A DNA stretch of 29,859 nt, from contig CALATN010000168.1 in assembly GCA_937891895.1 (NCBI GenBank), positions 1 through 29,859 of the forward strand, written 5' to 3'. A program made the translations under genes and the position numbers. The notes beneath the pieces were generated by a model that ran no database searches, was not told where the DNA came from, and worked only from the letters and a program-made list of their open reading frames with translations. Origin of the DNA: an uncultured Clostridia bacterium (GTDB lineage Bacteria; Bacillota; Clostridia; Oscillospirales; Ruminococcaceae). Positions within the stretch are counted from its first letter, which is position 1, and each line of letters begins with the position of its first letter. Below, piece by piece: positions 22,917 to 29,859 of this stretch.

Positions 22917-25900
22917 TTTCGTTTACCGTAATTGTGGTGTATTCAGACATACCCCACTTGCCGTCATAATTACGTGCGGCAGCACTTTCAAGGAGATACT
23001 TGCCTGAGGTGGAAATTCTGAATGTGTATTCAGCAACGCCATACTCATCAGTGTAAAGAGTGAGAAGCTGACCGTTTACATTTGCCCAGCCGTTTATGCT
23101 TTCATCGTATCTGCCGCAGGAAGGAACAACGTCATTGACGGTATAGAAATTGTTGTTGAAATCATCAGCTCCGCCCTTTACGGTAATCTTTACAGTAACA
23201 AGTCCACCGGGTACAAGGTCACCGCTTATTGTTTTCTTAACAGTAAGGCTTGGCTTTGTGTCATTCTGTGTAGGGTTGCCCCAGTAATTTGCAATTGCAA
23301 GGATTTCGCCTGATTTTACAGCAAAGTCAGCTTCCTTGAATTGTTCCTCGGTAAATGTGATATGAGTGCCGAAGTGACGGTCAAGAGTTATAGTTTCAGG
23401 TTTGCCGTTTCTTGTATAGGTGAATACGGCGTTGCCCTCAGTTTTTGTGGTGTAATTGTTGAGGTAAACCATAAGCTCAAGAGCAAAGCTGTCGTAAACC
23501 TGAGCTGTGCCGATGAGGTGTCTTGCAATGGAGTCAGCCTCAGGAAGACGAAGGATTGCTGCAGGCATAATAGCTGTCTGTGTAAGCTCGGTTGAAGGCA
23601 GACAAGCTGTTTCTTCACCGTTTTTATCAGTACCCTTGCTCATATCGGTTGTGAAGCGGTTATAATATTCAAGTGCGGTATCGAAATCGCCGAGAAGAGC
23701 AAGTGCCGCTGTAAGGCGCAGACCGTCCCTGATGCTGAATTCGTTAGGGGTACTTATCGGAGAAAAGCTGTTATTTTCCAGTGTGTCACGTATTTCTGTC
23801 ATAACAGGTTCACCCAGTGCCGCAAGTGCAAGATAAGCAGAGGAAATGTGTTCACTGTAGGAGCCGTCATAGTTGAGCACGTCATACATTCTCTTTGTAA
23901 CCGTTGATTTGTTGACAAGCTCAGGAGCGGCAGCACATATTTTTGCTGTCAGGACAATGTCTTCCTCGCTGTTTGTCATAAGTTTTGCAAGTCCTGTTGA
24001 GGTAATTCCTTCAAACTCGGAAATGTAGTCTTCTTCAGCAGTGAAGCCGAATTCCTTGTATGCAAAAGCAGAAGCAATACGCATATCAAGACGCTCGCCC
24101 GCACGGTATAAAAGCTTATATAAAGTATCAGTATAGAGGATGTGCTCAGCATCAAAGAACATAATGCACATCGGCCAGCTCTTCGGTGTGAAGCTTACAC
24201 CATCAGCAAGATTGAAGCTGTTTGTTACATTTGCTTCAAGCAGAGAGTCACGGACAACCACTGTCTTTTCAACAATATCGGAGTTATTTCCGCTTTCGGC
24301 CTTGAAGCGTACAGTATATTCACCCTTGTCGAGCTTGCCGAAATTGATTGTTCTTCCTGCAAGTGCTGTCTTTTCAAGATTAACTCCATTGCCAGTCAAA
24401 GTAACTGTGATTTTTTCCGTGCCTGCCTTTTCGCCAAAGCAATGCGCCGCAACAGCAAGGTCGTCACCTTCGACAATTTCGTCAAGGAGAATTGTTTCAA
24501 GGAAAAGCGGCTGAGTTACAACAATTGGCTGCTTGGAAGCACCTGCATAAACAAAGTCAGCTTCCTTTTCGTAAACCGCAACAGCAGTTGCACGCCATTC
24601 TGTAATATTGTCGGGCAGCTCGAATTCAAATGTTGCCTTGCCGTCCGCATTTGTAGCAGAGGTAATGAAAGCGGCTGTGTCCTTGAAATTCTTACGAAGA
24701 TTTGGGTCATCTCCGCCGCCGCCCATTTCGCCCGCGTTAGGCTCATTGATACAATGTTCAATGTAGCTGTAATACTGAACAGCATAACCGCCATAGATGT
24801 CCTTGTAGATTTCATTCAGCGGGTCAGCAACCTGATTTGCAACCGCAAAGGAAGCCTCGTCCGCAACGCTGAGAACAACGGACGCATTCGGAATAATATT
24901 ACCGCTCTTGTCCTTGGCTGTAACAGTTACAACAGCCTTTTCTCCCGGTGCATATTTTTCCTTGTCAGTTACAATATCAAGAACGATTTCTCTTTCTTCA
25001 GGGTTGAAGCTCAGCTCTGAATAATAGTAATCATCATAAATCGGGTAAATGTGTCTTCCGTCAAAGTAAGCACCGATTGCAGTTACGGTGGGAATACATT
25101 CAGCGGTCATAACGTGTGTGAAGCTTGTTCCCTCGTAAACAGCATAATCGTCAAACGCATTGCCGTGAAGCTGAAGAAGAATTCTGCCTTCGCCCTCATA
25201 AGGGTCATAGTTGTTTTCAAGGCTGAACTTTATTGCTTCATTTTCTGTAAATGAGGTTTTGTCTGTAACGAATGAAAAACGCTTTTCCTGATTTTCCTCA
25301 TTGTCATAATTATAGTTATAAACGTAATATTCGTCCTCCGTAAAACGTCCTGCTGAGTCCTTCCATTCAAGGCTGATATAATAACTGCCTTCCTTGTCGG
25401 GAATATCGACAATATACTTGCCGTTTTCGGTAGTAATTGTTTCTGTCAGAATAACATCTTCGTGGTATTTATATTCATATTCAGAAACATTTTCCTTACG
25501 CAGGAAATCGTAATAAGTACCGCTTTCAATCTTTTCGGACCAATGATGTGTAATGGTCATCTTTGCGGTAATGTCTGTTCTTTCACCGCGGAATTTGGCA
25601 TAGAAGTCTGTATCCCAGGTTTCATCAGTGCTTTCAATGTTTTTCGGCTCGATTTTTGACACGGTAAGTTCAAGCTTGTGCGTATCTTCATTATACTCAT
25701 CTTCAACCATTATATCACGGAAGAAGGCAATCGGTGTTCCGTAAGCGTCAGTATAGCTGTTCTGTACGCCTGTAAGATTGAAGTCTACCCATTCGTAGTA
25801 AGGCTGCCAGCGTGTGTTGTCATCGCAAAGAATTTCTGCTTCAGCATATCCGTTTTCATCGGTGACAATTACACCTGTTTTGCTGTCTGAAACTTCAAAG

Positions 25901-27741
25901 GTAAGTCCGTCGGCAGCTGTGCCGTCGAAAAGGTTAGCCTGAACGCTTACCTTGAATGGGTTTTCCTGAGGGAACATAACGTAAGCAGGAACTTCTGTTT
26001 CAAATTCGTAAGTCGGCTTGGTGTGGTCCTTGATACGAACATAAACACTTGATAAAACAGTATCTTCGGAGGAAAGTTCAACCCAAGCTCCCCAGTCATA
26101 GTGCAGATCCTTGAATTTGATGGTTGATGTAAAAGTTCCGTCAGCGTTCATTTCCATAGGGAACTGCATTCCGTCATAGCCGAGAGTAAGCTTGAGGTCA
26201 GCAGGCATTTCAAGTCCCTGTTTTCTCGGACGGATTACGCCCCATACATTGATGGTGTCATCATTATGATAAATTGCTCTGTCTGTGTAGATGCAGCTGT
26301 AATAAAGGTCGCCGAGAGCAGGTTCTCCGCCTGCAAAGTAATCATAAAAGTCACAGTAAACCGAGTTGCCCCACTTGATTTCAAGTAAGCCTGTACCACC
26401 CTTATCAGTTGGAACTTCAAGCATAGCAACACCCTGTGCGTCTGTCTTTGCGGAGTAATTTCCGTCGGCTGTTGTAAGTGTAATTTCAGCGTCATTTGCC
26501 GCATTGCCGCTGACAGTATCATTGATGAAGAACTGAGCCTTACCGCCAATATAAGCGGAGTAAACGGAAATAGGGTTGACCTGAATATGACGCTGGATAT
26601 GGAAATTATCCTGACCTGCTTCTACCGAGATGTCAGCAAGATAATACCCTTCCTCAAGGTCATCAGGAAGCATAATGAACTTTGGTCCCCAGCTTGATCT
26701 GCTGCTTATGGGCATTTGTGAATCAGAATAAATCTGTTTCAGACCTGCCGTGGAGTATTCGTACTGGGATACGGTCTTACCGCTGTCAACAAAGCCCTGC
26801 ATAGCCTTGCGGTAAGAATCTGCGTTTTCGTATTGGTAAAGAGCAACTTCAAAATTCTTTTTTTCAATTCCCTCGGAGCAGTAAACTTCTACAACTACAG
26901 GGTCGCCTTTGATAAAGGTTTCGGACATTTCCGAAGTATAGCAATAAGTTCTGCTGTCGCCGTTATTGGTTTCAAAGCTGAAGGAAATGTCTTCTGAAAG
27001 AGCAATTCCGTCTGCGGAAGAAAACTCTTTTTTCAGCTTTACGGAGTAAAGTGTATTTGGGGCGAATTTTTCAGAAGGGATAAAATAAAGAGTGGAACGG
27101 TGAGCCTGAAAGCTGCCCTTTATATCAGGGGTAATCTCGAAATAATTTTCTGCACCCTCTGCATTTACAGGTGCGGTGAAGGTGATTTCAATGCCGCTGT
27201 CTACGCTTACATAATCACTTCCGTCAGCAGGATAGAATTCTTTCTTTTCAAAGCGTCCGTCGGTCTGGAAAGCCCATTTGTAAACAGCCTCGCCGTCCTC
27301 GTCAATCTGAGATATAACAGCCATACTGTTTTCAGGAAACGGGTCAGAAAGCTCAAGCTTGAAATTATTGTTTGCAATCTTGTCAATTTTGAATTTCACC
27401 TTTGGAGTAACGCTGATGATATTCTGAAGGCTTGAAGCTTCCATATCATTTTTTGTGACAATAGAAAAGCTTGTTGCTGTTTCGACAAGCCTGCCTTTTG
27501 TCTTGTCGGCGGTAACGGACTCAATCTGTGAGCTTTCGTAGAAAACAGCTTCTCTTTCCTGAACTTCATCTGCCTGCATTGCTGAGGTTGCAGCAGTTGT
27601 AATTTCACCGTTTTCGGCCGCAGCAGTGTTTTCTGTACCTGCAGTTGAAGTGTCGTTATTTTTACAGCCTGTCATAACTGACAGCGACATTGCCGCCGCC
27701 ATAACAAGCGCAAGTATCTTCTTTCTTTTATTTTTAACCAT
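22900..27741 (-). CDS. Alpha-2-macroglobulin family lipoprotein without thioester
   Basis: The 1,613-residue protein begins with a lipoprotein signal (KKILALVMAAAMSLSVMTGC, lipid cysteine C26) and a threonine/alanine-rich linker. Bacterial alpha-2-macroglobulin modules follow: Ig-like domains, an MG2-type block (LYYSCIYTDRAIYHNDD, about 479-495), the bait-region half, and the A2M domain (DTAAFITSATNADGKATFEF, then LPDNITEWRATAVA to 1054). An alpha-alpha toroid-like segment runs from about 1200 to 1440. Where thioester-bearing members have CxEQ, this one reads YRAGERLDMR (A1214, R1217), so it cannot form the covalent trap and is closer to the MagD/YfaS type. It is likely a surface-anchored protease inhibitor or envelope protein. 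AAGGGG lies several bases before the ATG. Confidence 0.85.
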   Translation of the reverse strand: MVKNKRKKILALVMAAAMSLSVMTGCKNNDTSTAGTENTAAAENGEITTAATSAMQADEVQEREAVFYESSQIESVTADKTKGRLVETATSFSIVTKNDMEASSLQNIISVTPKVKFKIDKIANNNFKLELSDPFPENSMAVISQIDEDGEAVYKWAFQTDGRFEKKEFYPADGSDYVSVDSGIEITFTAPVNAEGAENYFEITPDIKGSFQAHRSTLYFIPSEKFAPNTLYSVKLKKEFSSADGIALSEDISFSFETNNGDSRTYCYTSEMSETFIKGDPVVVEVYCSEGIEKKNFEVALYQYENADSYRKAMQGFVDSGKTVSQYEYSTAGLKQIYSDSQMPISSRSSWGPKFIMLPDDLEEGYYLADISVEAGQDNFHIQRHIQVNPISVYSAYIGGKAQFFINDTVSGNAANDAEITLTTADGNYSAKTDAQGVAMLEVPTDKGGTGLLEIKWGNSVYCDFYDYFAGGEPALGDLYYSCIYTDRAIYHNDDTINVWGVIRPRKQGLEMPADLKLTLGYDGMQFPMEMNADGTFTSTIKFKDLHYDWGAWVELSSEDTVLSSVYVRIKDHTKPTYEFETEVPAYVMFPQENPFKVSVQANLFDGTAADGLTFEVSDSKTGVIVTDENGYAEAEILCDDNTRWQPYYEWVDFNLTGVQNSYTDAYGTPIAFFRDIMVEDEYNEDTHKLELTVSKIEPKNIESTDETWDTDFYAKFRGERTDITAKMTITHHWSEKIESGTYYDFLRKENVSEYEYKYHEDVILTETITTENGKYIVDIPDKEGSYYISLEWKDSAGRFTEDEYYVYNYNYDNEENQEKRFSFVTDKTSFTENEAIKFSLENNYDPYEGEGRILLQLHGNAFDDYAVYEGTSFTHVMTAECIPTVTAIGAYFDGRHIYPIYDDYYYSELSFNPEEREIVLDIVTDKEKYAPGEKAVVTVTAKDKSGNIIPNASVVLSVADEASFAVANQVADPLNEIYKDIYGGYAVQYYSYIEHCINEPNAGEMGGGGDDPNLRKNFKDTAAFITSATNADGKATFEFELPDNITEWRATAVAVYEKEADFVYAGASKQPIVVTQPLFLETILLDEIVEGDDLAVAAHCFGEKAGTEKITVTLTGNGVNLEKTALAGRTINFGKLDKGEYTVRFKAESGNNSDIVEKTVVVRDSLLEANVTNSFNLADGVSFTPKSWPMCIMFFDAEHILYTDTLYKLLYRAGERLDMRIASAFAYKEFGFTAEEDYISEFEGITSTGLAKLMTNSEEDIVLTAKICAAAPELVNKSTVTKRMYDVLNYDGSYSEHISSAYLALAALGEPVMTEIRDTLENNSFSPISTPNEFSIRDGLRLTAALALLGDFDTALEYYNRFTTDMSKGTDKNGEETACLPSTELTQTAIMPAAILRLPEADSIARHLIGTAQVYDSFALELMVYLNNYTTKTEGNAVFTYTRNGKPETITLDRHFGTHITFTEEQFKEADFAVKSGEILAIANYWGNPTQNDTKPSLTVKKTISGDLVPGGLVTVKITVKGGADDFNNNFYTVNDVVPSCGRYDESINGWANVNGQLLTLYTDEYGVAEYTFRISTSGKYLLESAAARNYDGKWGMSEYTTITVNENGQNA

Positions 27742-27774
27742 AGGTCACACCCCTTGTATGTTGATGTTAAGAGT

Positions 27775-27780
27775 ATTATA
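27775..27780 (-). promoter_or_regulatory. Probable extended -10 promoter of the A2M gene
   Basis: On the minus strand TGTGGTATAAT places a perfect TATAAT at 27780-27775, about 33 bases before the start. No good -35 is visible, so the extended element must help. Confidence 0.5.
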
Positions 27781-27841
27781 CCACAGCAACGAGGAAAAAT
27801 GAATAACATTAGAATTACAAATTATTACAATTCCGTATCAA

Positions 27842-27899
27842 AAAAACGGTGTACAAGCAAAAACGGTGCCGAAGCAAAAACGGTGCCGAAGCACCGTTT
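27842..27899 (-). terminator. Terminator with a triplicated 17-bp arm
   Basis: In the minus-strand transcript AAACGGTGC (27899-27891), a UUCG loop and GCACCGTTT (27886-27878) form a strong hairpin followed by U residues, just past the transporter stop. The loop-plus-3'-arm unit (AAAAACGGTGCCGAAGC on the plus strand) is present at 27859-27875 and 27876-27892, with a diverged copy at 27842-27858, so several alternative arms are available. Confidence 0.85.
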
Positions 27900-27906
27900 G
27901 ACTGTT

Positions 27907-28608
27907 TTATTCAGGAATAATACCCTTGTCCTTCATAATTCTTGCGATATACACCGCAGGAGTGTCAAGAAGGCTTGTGAAGATGTACACAACATAGCTG
28001 GAAATCATAATGGAAATCAGCGTGCCGTTGTCATAAACACCTGCAAAGGCGATAAGAGTAAAAAGCACAGTGTTGATAATCTGTGAAAGCATTGTCGAGC
28101 CGTTGTTACGAAGCCACAGAAAGCGTTTGCTGTCGCCGCTTTTTTTCGTTGTAGCCTTCCATATACGGTGGTAAAGCCATACGTCAAATCTCTGCGACAC
28201 GGCGTAACCCAGAAAACTGCCCAGCAGCAGACGTGGAGTTGTGGAGAAAATCGCTTCAATGTGTGGAGTAGCCCAGTCATTTTCAGCAGGGGTGTAAAAC
28301 ATCCAGTATTGTGTGAAAATGAACATCAGCGTCGATGTCATAATTCCCAGCGCTACCGCACGGTTTGCGGACTCCTTGCTTTCGTTTTCGCTGAGAATAT
28401 CCGTGATGAGATAGGTTGACGCAAACATAACGTTGCCCAGCGTCTGCTCCATTCCAAAGCCGTCAACAAGCATCGTAACCTCAATGTTTGCGAGAATTGT
28501 GGCGATTGCCGTCATAACGTACATACCGATTTTGCCGAACAAACGGTATGCAGCCAGCACAGCGCCGTAGGTCAGAAAAACCGACCCGATGAGTAAAAGT
28601 TCGTTCAT
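27907..28608 (-). CDS. Queuosine-precursor transporter (VUT/YhhQ family)
   Basis: The 233-residue membrane protein belongs to the VUT/YhhQ family, which takes up queuosine precursors such as preQ0 or preQ1. It has about six helices. Characteristic stretches are NVMFASTYLITDILSENESKE in the third loop, TPRLLLGSFLGYAVSQRFDVW and LRNNGSTMLSQIINTVLFT, with the paired acidic and asparagine residues typical of the family. I start it at the ATG at 28608 with AAGAGG seven bases upstream. An upstream in-frame start at 28671 would fall inside the leader terminator and is rejected. The leader has an attenuator (28609-28767), which supports control by the ligand itself. No queuosine biosynthesis gene is nearby, consistent with salvage. 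Confidence 0.88.
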   Translation of the reverse strand: MNELLLIGSVFLTYGAVLAAYRLFGKIGMYVMTAIATILANIEVTMLVDGFGMEQTLGNVMFASTYLITDILSENESKESANRAVALGIMTSTLMFIFTQYWMFYTPAENDWATPHIEAIFSTTPRLLLGSFLGYAVSQRFDVWLYHRIWKATTKKSGDSKRFLWLRNNGSTMLSQIINTVLFTLIAFAGVYDNGTLISIMISSYVVYIFTSLLDTPAVYIARIMKDKGIIPE

Positions 28609-28767
28609 TGTAAGCCTCTTTTCCGCAGCAAAATAAAAAGCCCCTTGTACCGAACAAATACAAAAGGGCATAAGCCGTGAAAAATAAATATATATTTATT
28701 TTTTACAGCTGTATATTCTGTTGCCCGTAGTTTTGTTTAAGGACAGGATGGTCACGAACTGTCCGTG
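28609..28767 (-). ncRNA. Putative preQ1-type riboswitch leader
   Basis: The leader between promoter and transporter is about 159 nucleotides. In RNA order it has an H-type pseudoknot candidate (CACG 28756-28753 region with CGTG, interlocked with GGACAG/CTGTCC at 28741-28764), a GGGCA (28726-28722) that can pair with UGCCC (28670-28666), a perfect 24-base AT palindrome (28680-28703), and then a terminator whose 5' arm shares that UGCCC. The overlap makes two exclusive folds. The target gene class and a pseudoknotted leader fit a preQ1 riboswitch, perhaps class III, but I could not match a consensus from memory. Confidence 0.5.
28631..28669 (-). terminator. Leader terminator (attenuator) before the transporter gene
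   Basis: GCCCTTTTGTA (28669-28659) pairs with TACAAGGGGC (28649-28640) with one bulge and one G:U, followed by TTTTTATTTT. It lies upstream of the ribosome binding site, so it can stop transcription before the gene. Confidence 0.75.
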
Positions 28768-28773
28768 CCATAC

Positions 28774-28802
28774 ATAATACCACAAAATCCGACTTCTGTC
28801 AA
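28774..28802 (-). promoter_or_regulatory. Sigma-A promoter of the transporter
   Basis: On the minus strand TTGACA (28802-28797), 17 bases, TATTAT (28779-28774), preceded by TGTGG. The -35 is the full consensus. Confidence 0.88.
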
Positions 28803-28805
28803 CTA

Positions 28806-28834
28806 TTGACGGTAAGCAGTTTATGTGGTAAAAT
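28806..28834 (+). promoter_or_regulatory. Sigma-A promoter of the sugar kinase
   Basis: TTGACG (28806-28811), 17 bases, TAAAAT (28829-28834), preceded by TGTGG. Its -35 is three bases from that of the divergent transporter promoter, and together they form the palindrome TGTCAA-CTA-TTGACG. Confidence 0.8.
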
Positions 28835-28868
28835 CAGTAAGGCTAAATCAATCAAAGGAGTCAATACA

Positions 28869-29768
28869 ATGATATATACAGTAACCTTCAATCCCGCCGT
28901 GGACTACGTCGTGCACACAGGCGAAATGAAAACAGGCGCTACAAACCGCAGTACACGCGAGGAAATCTACTTCGGCGGCAAGGGCATAAACGTGTCAATC
29001 GTGCTGAAAGAGCTTGGGATAAAATCAAAGGCGTTGGGCTTCGTTGCAGGCTTTACGGGTGCGGCAATTGAAAGCGGAGTTGCGGAAATGGGAATTGACA
29101 CGGATTTCGTACACCTTGAAAGTGGCTTTTCACGAATAAACGTAAAGATAAAATCTGCCGAGGAAACCGAGCTCAACGGTCAGGGCCCCGATATCAGCGG
29201 CAAGGCTATCGATGAGCTTTTTGCAAAGCTTGACAATCTGAAAGACGGCGACACTCTTGTCCTTGCGGGAAGTATCCCAAGCAGCCTGCCGAAGGACATC
29301 TACGAGCGTATCCTCGAACACCTTGACGGAAGAAACGTCCGCGCAGTTGTTGACGCAACGGGAGAGCTTCTTCTCCGCGTGCTGAAGTACAGACCTTTCC
29401 TTGTCAAGCCCAACAATTTCGAGCTTGCCGAGCTTTTTGACGTAACCCTTGAAACCAATGAGCAGATTGCAGAGTATGCGCATAAGCTCAGGGAAATGGG
29501 CGCACAGAACGTCCTTGTTTCAATGGCGGAAAATGGCGCACTTCTCGTTGACGAGAACGATAATCTCCATATCAGCGGCGTCTGTAAGGGTACGGTGAAA
29601 AATTCCGTGGGAGCGGGTGACTCAATGGTCGCAGGCTTCATTGCGGGACTTGAACAGGGCGGCTATGACCACGCACTTAAGCTTGGCACAGCCTGCGGCG
29701 GAGCAACAACTTTTTCCGAGGGACTTGCAACGGGGGAAGAAATCCGCATACTGCTGGAACAGCTGTAA
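28869..29768 (+). CDS. pfkB: 1-phosphofructokinase family hexose kinase (PfkB)
   Basis: The 299-residue cytoplasmic kinase belongs to the PfkB family, in the 1-phosphofructokinase (FruK)/tagatose-6-phosphate kinase (LacC) branch. It phosphorylates a sugar phosphate to the bisphosphate with ATP. Signatures are MIYTVTFNPAVDYVV (1-15), the substrate glycines GGKGINVS (36-43), LAGSIPSSLP (132-141) and the catalytic NSVGAGDSM (245-253, base D251). The ATG at 28869 lies eight bases after AAAGGAG. No fruR or fruA neighbour is present, so fructose-1-phosphate as substrate is only the likeliest option. It is transcribed alone from the divergent promoter, with the repeat at 29811 probably ending the transcript. 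Confidence 0.88.
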   Translation: MIYTVTFNPAVDYVVHTGEMKTGATNRSTREEIYFGGKGINVSIVLKELGIKSKALGFVAGFTGAAIESGVAEMGIDTDFVHLESGFSRINVKIKSAEETELNGQGPDISGKAIDELFAKLDNLKDGDTLVLAGSIPSSLPKDIYERILEHLDGRNVRAVVDATGELLLRVLKYRPFLVKPNNFELAELFDVTLETNEQIAEYAHKLREMGAQNVLVSMAENGALLVDENDNLHISGVCKGTVKNSVGAGDSMVAGFIAGLEQGGYDHALKLGTACGGATTFSEGLATGEEIRILLEQL

Positions 29769-29810
29769 ATTATAATTTAACGAGCAGTTGATAAGCAAAG
29801 TCACGGGTTT

Positions 29811-29859
29811 CCAAAGGGTGTGCGCACCCTTTGGTGGGGTTTTTAGGGGCAACGCCCCT
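29811..29859 (+). repeat. Palindromic repeat at the window end, terminator-like
   Basis: CCAAAGGGTG (29811-29820), loop TGCG and CACCCTTTGG (29825-29834) form a perfect ten-pair hairpin. GGGGTTTTT follows, then AGGGGC-AAC-GCCCCT (29845-29859), cut by the window edge. Tandem hairpins of this look recur many times in related genomes, where they commonly end assembly contigs. Here the pair may also serve as terminator for the kinase. Confidence 0.7.

Noticed and set aside
24142..25020. A 292-codon plus-strand open frame inside the alpha-2-macroglobulin gene
   Set aside because: It is antisense to a clear 1,613-residue coding region, shows no recognisable motif, and reflects the codon bias of the real gene.
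22900..27741. Covalent protease-trapping alpha-2-macroglobulin
   Set aside because: The thioester motif CxEQ is absent; the aligned site reads AGER, so covalent trapping is not expected.
28609..28671. Longer N-terminus for the queuosine-precursor transporter from 28671
   Set aside because: It would be translated from inside the leader terminator and lacks a ribosome binding site. The ATG at 28608 has AAGAGG and matches the usual family start.

Overview
The window most likely comes from an anaerobic Clostridia genome of the Ruminococcus/Oscillospiraceae kind. The support is low-GC Gram-positive promoters and ribosome binding sites, an ECF sigma factor with an ECF-type promoter, TnpX/TnpW mobile-element genes, WalR-type boxes in front of a cell-wall hydrolase, and a queuosine-precursor transporter with an attenuator leader. 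No tRNA, rRNA or CRISPR array was seen. The assignment rests on recognised protein families and motifs; no search was run.

Left flank (1-3982): a GC-rich 5' fragment of rimP that looks foreign to its surroundings, an ECF sigma factor, a DUF6440 protein overlapping a GH95 alpha-L-fucosidase, and a divergent Fe/Mn superoxide dismutase. The fucosidase promoter region carries a possible catabolite-repression site.

Mobile-element remnant and structured DNA (4033-7259): a large serine recombinase of the TnpX type interrupted by three in-frame stops, its small companion TnpW, a PPOX-fold flavoprotein, and about 700 bp of non-coding DNA packed with nested inverted repeats and a four-unit array of palindromes with a 44-45 bp period.

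Lipid operon (7260-16354): the most interesting region. Seven tightly packed genes run from one strong promoter that overlaps a palindromic operator. They are a CarS/CdsA-like CTP:lipid cytidylyltransferase, a PEP-synthase/rifampin-phosphotransferase-like enzyme, a CDP-alcohol (phosphatidylserine-type) phosphotransferase, a phosphatidylserine-type decarboxylase, a UbiA prenyltransferase, a second PEP-synthase-like enzyme and a large GNAT-type acyltransferase. Together they encode CDP-activation, serine head-group attachment and decarboxylation of a lipid, plus prenyl transfer, two ATP-dependent phosphotransfers and probably an N- or O-acylation. The product is unknown. The AT-rich samples and the neighbouring transposon remnants suggest horizontal acquisition.

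Central housekeeping (16475-21973): an apparently autoregulated XRE regulator; an operon of a histidine phosphatase, a membrane protein and an RluA-type pseudouridine synthase; then a membrane-anchored LysM/G5/M23 peptidase with two consensus WalR boxes in its 400 bp leader.

Right flank (21978-29859): a lipoprotein pair made of a 1,613-residue alpha-2-macroglobulin without a thioester and a Memo-family lipoprotein. They are followed by a queuosine-precursor transporter behind a probable preQ1-type riboswitch/attenuator, a divergent PfkB-family sugar kinase from a back-to-back promoter, and a palindromic repeat at the window end.
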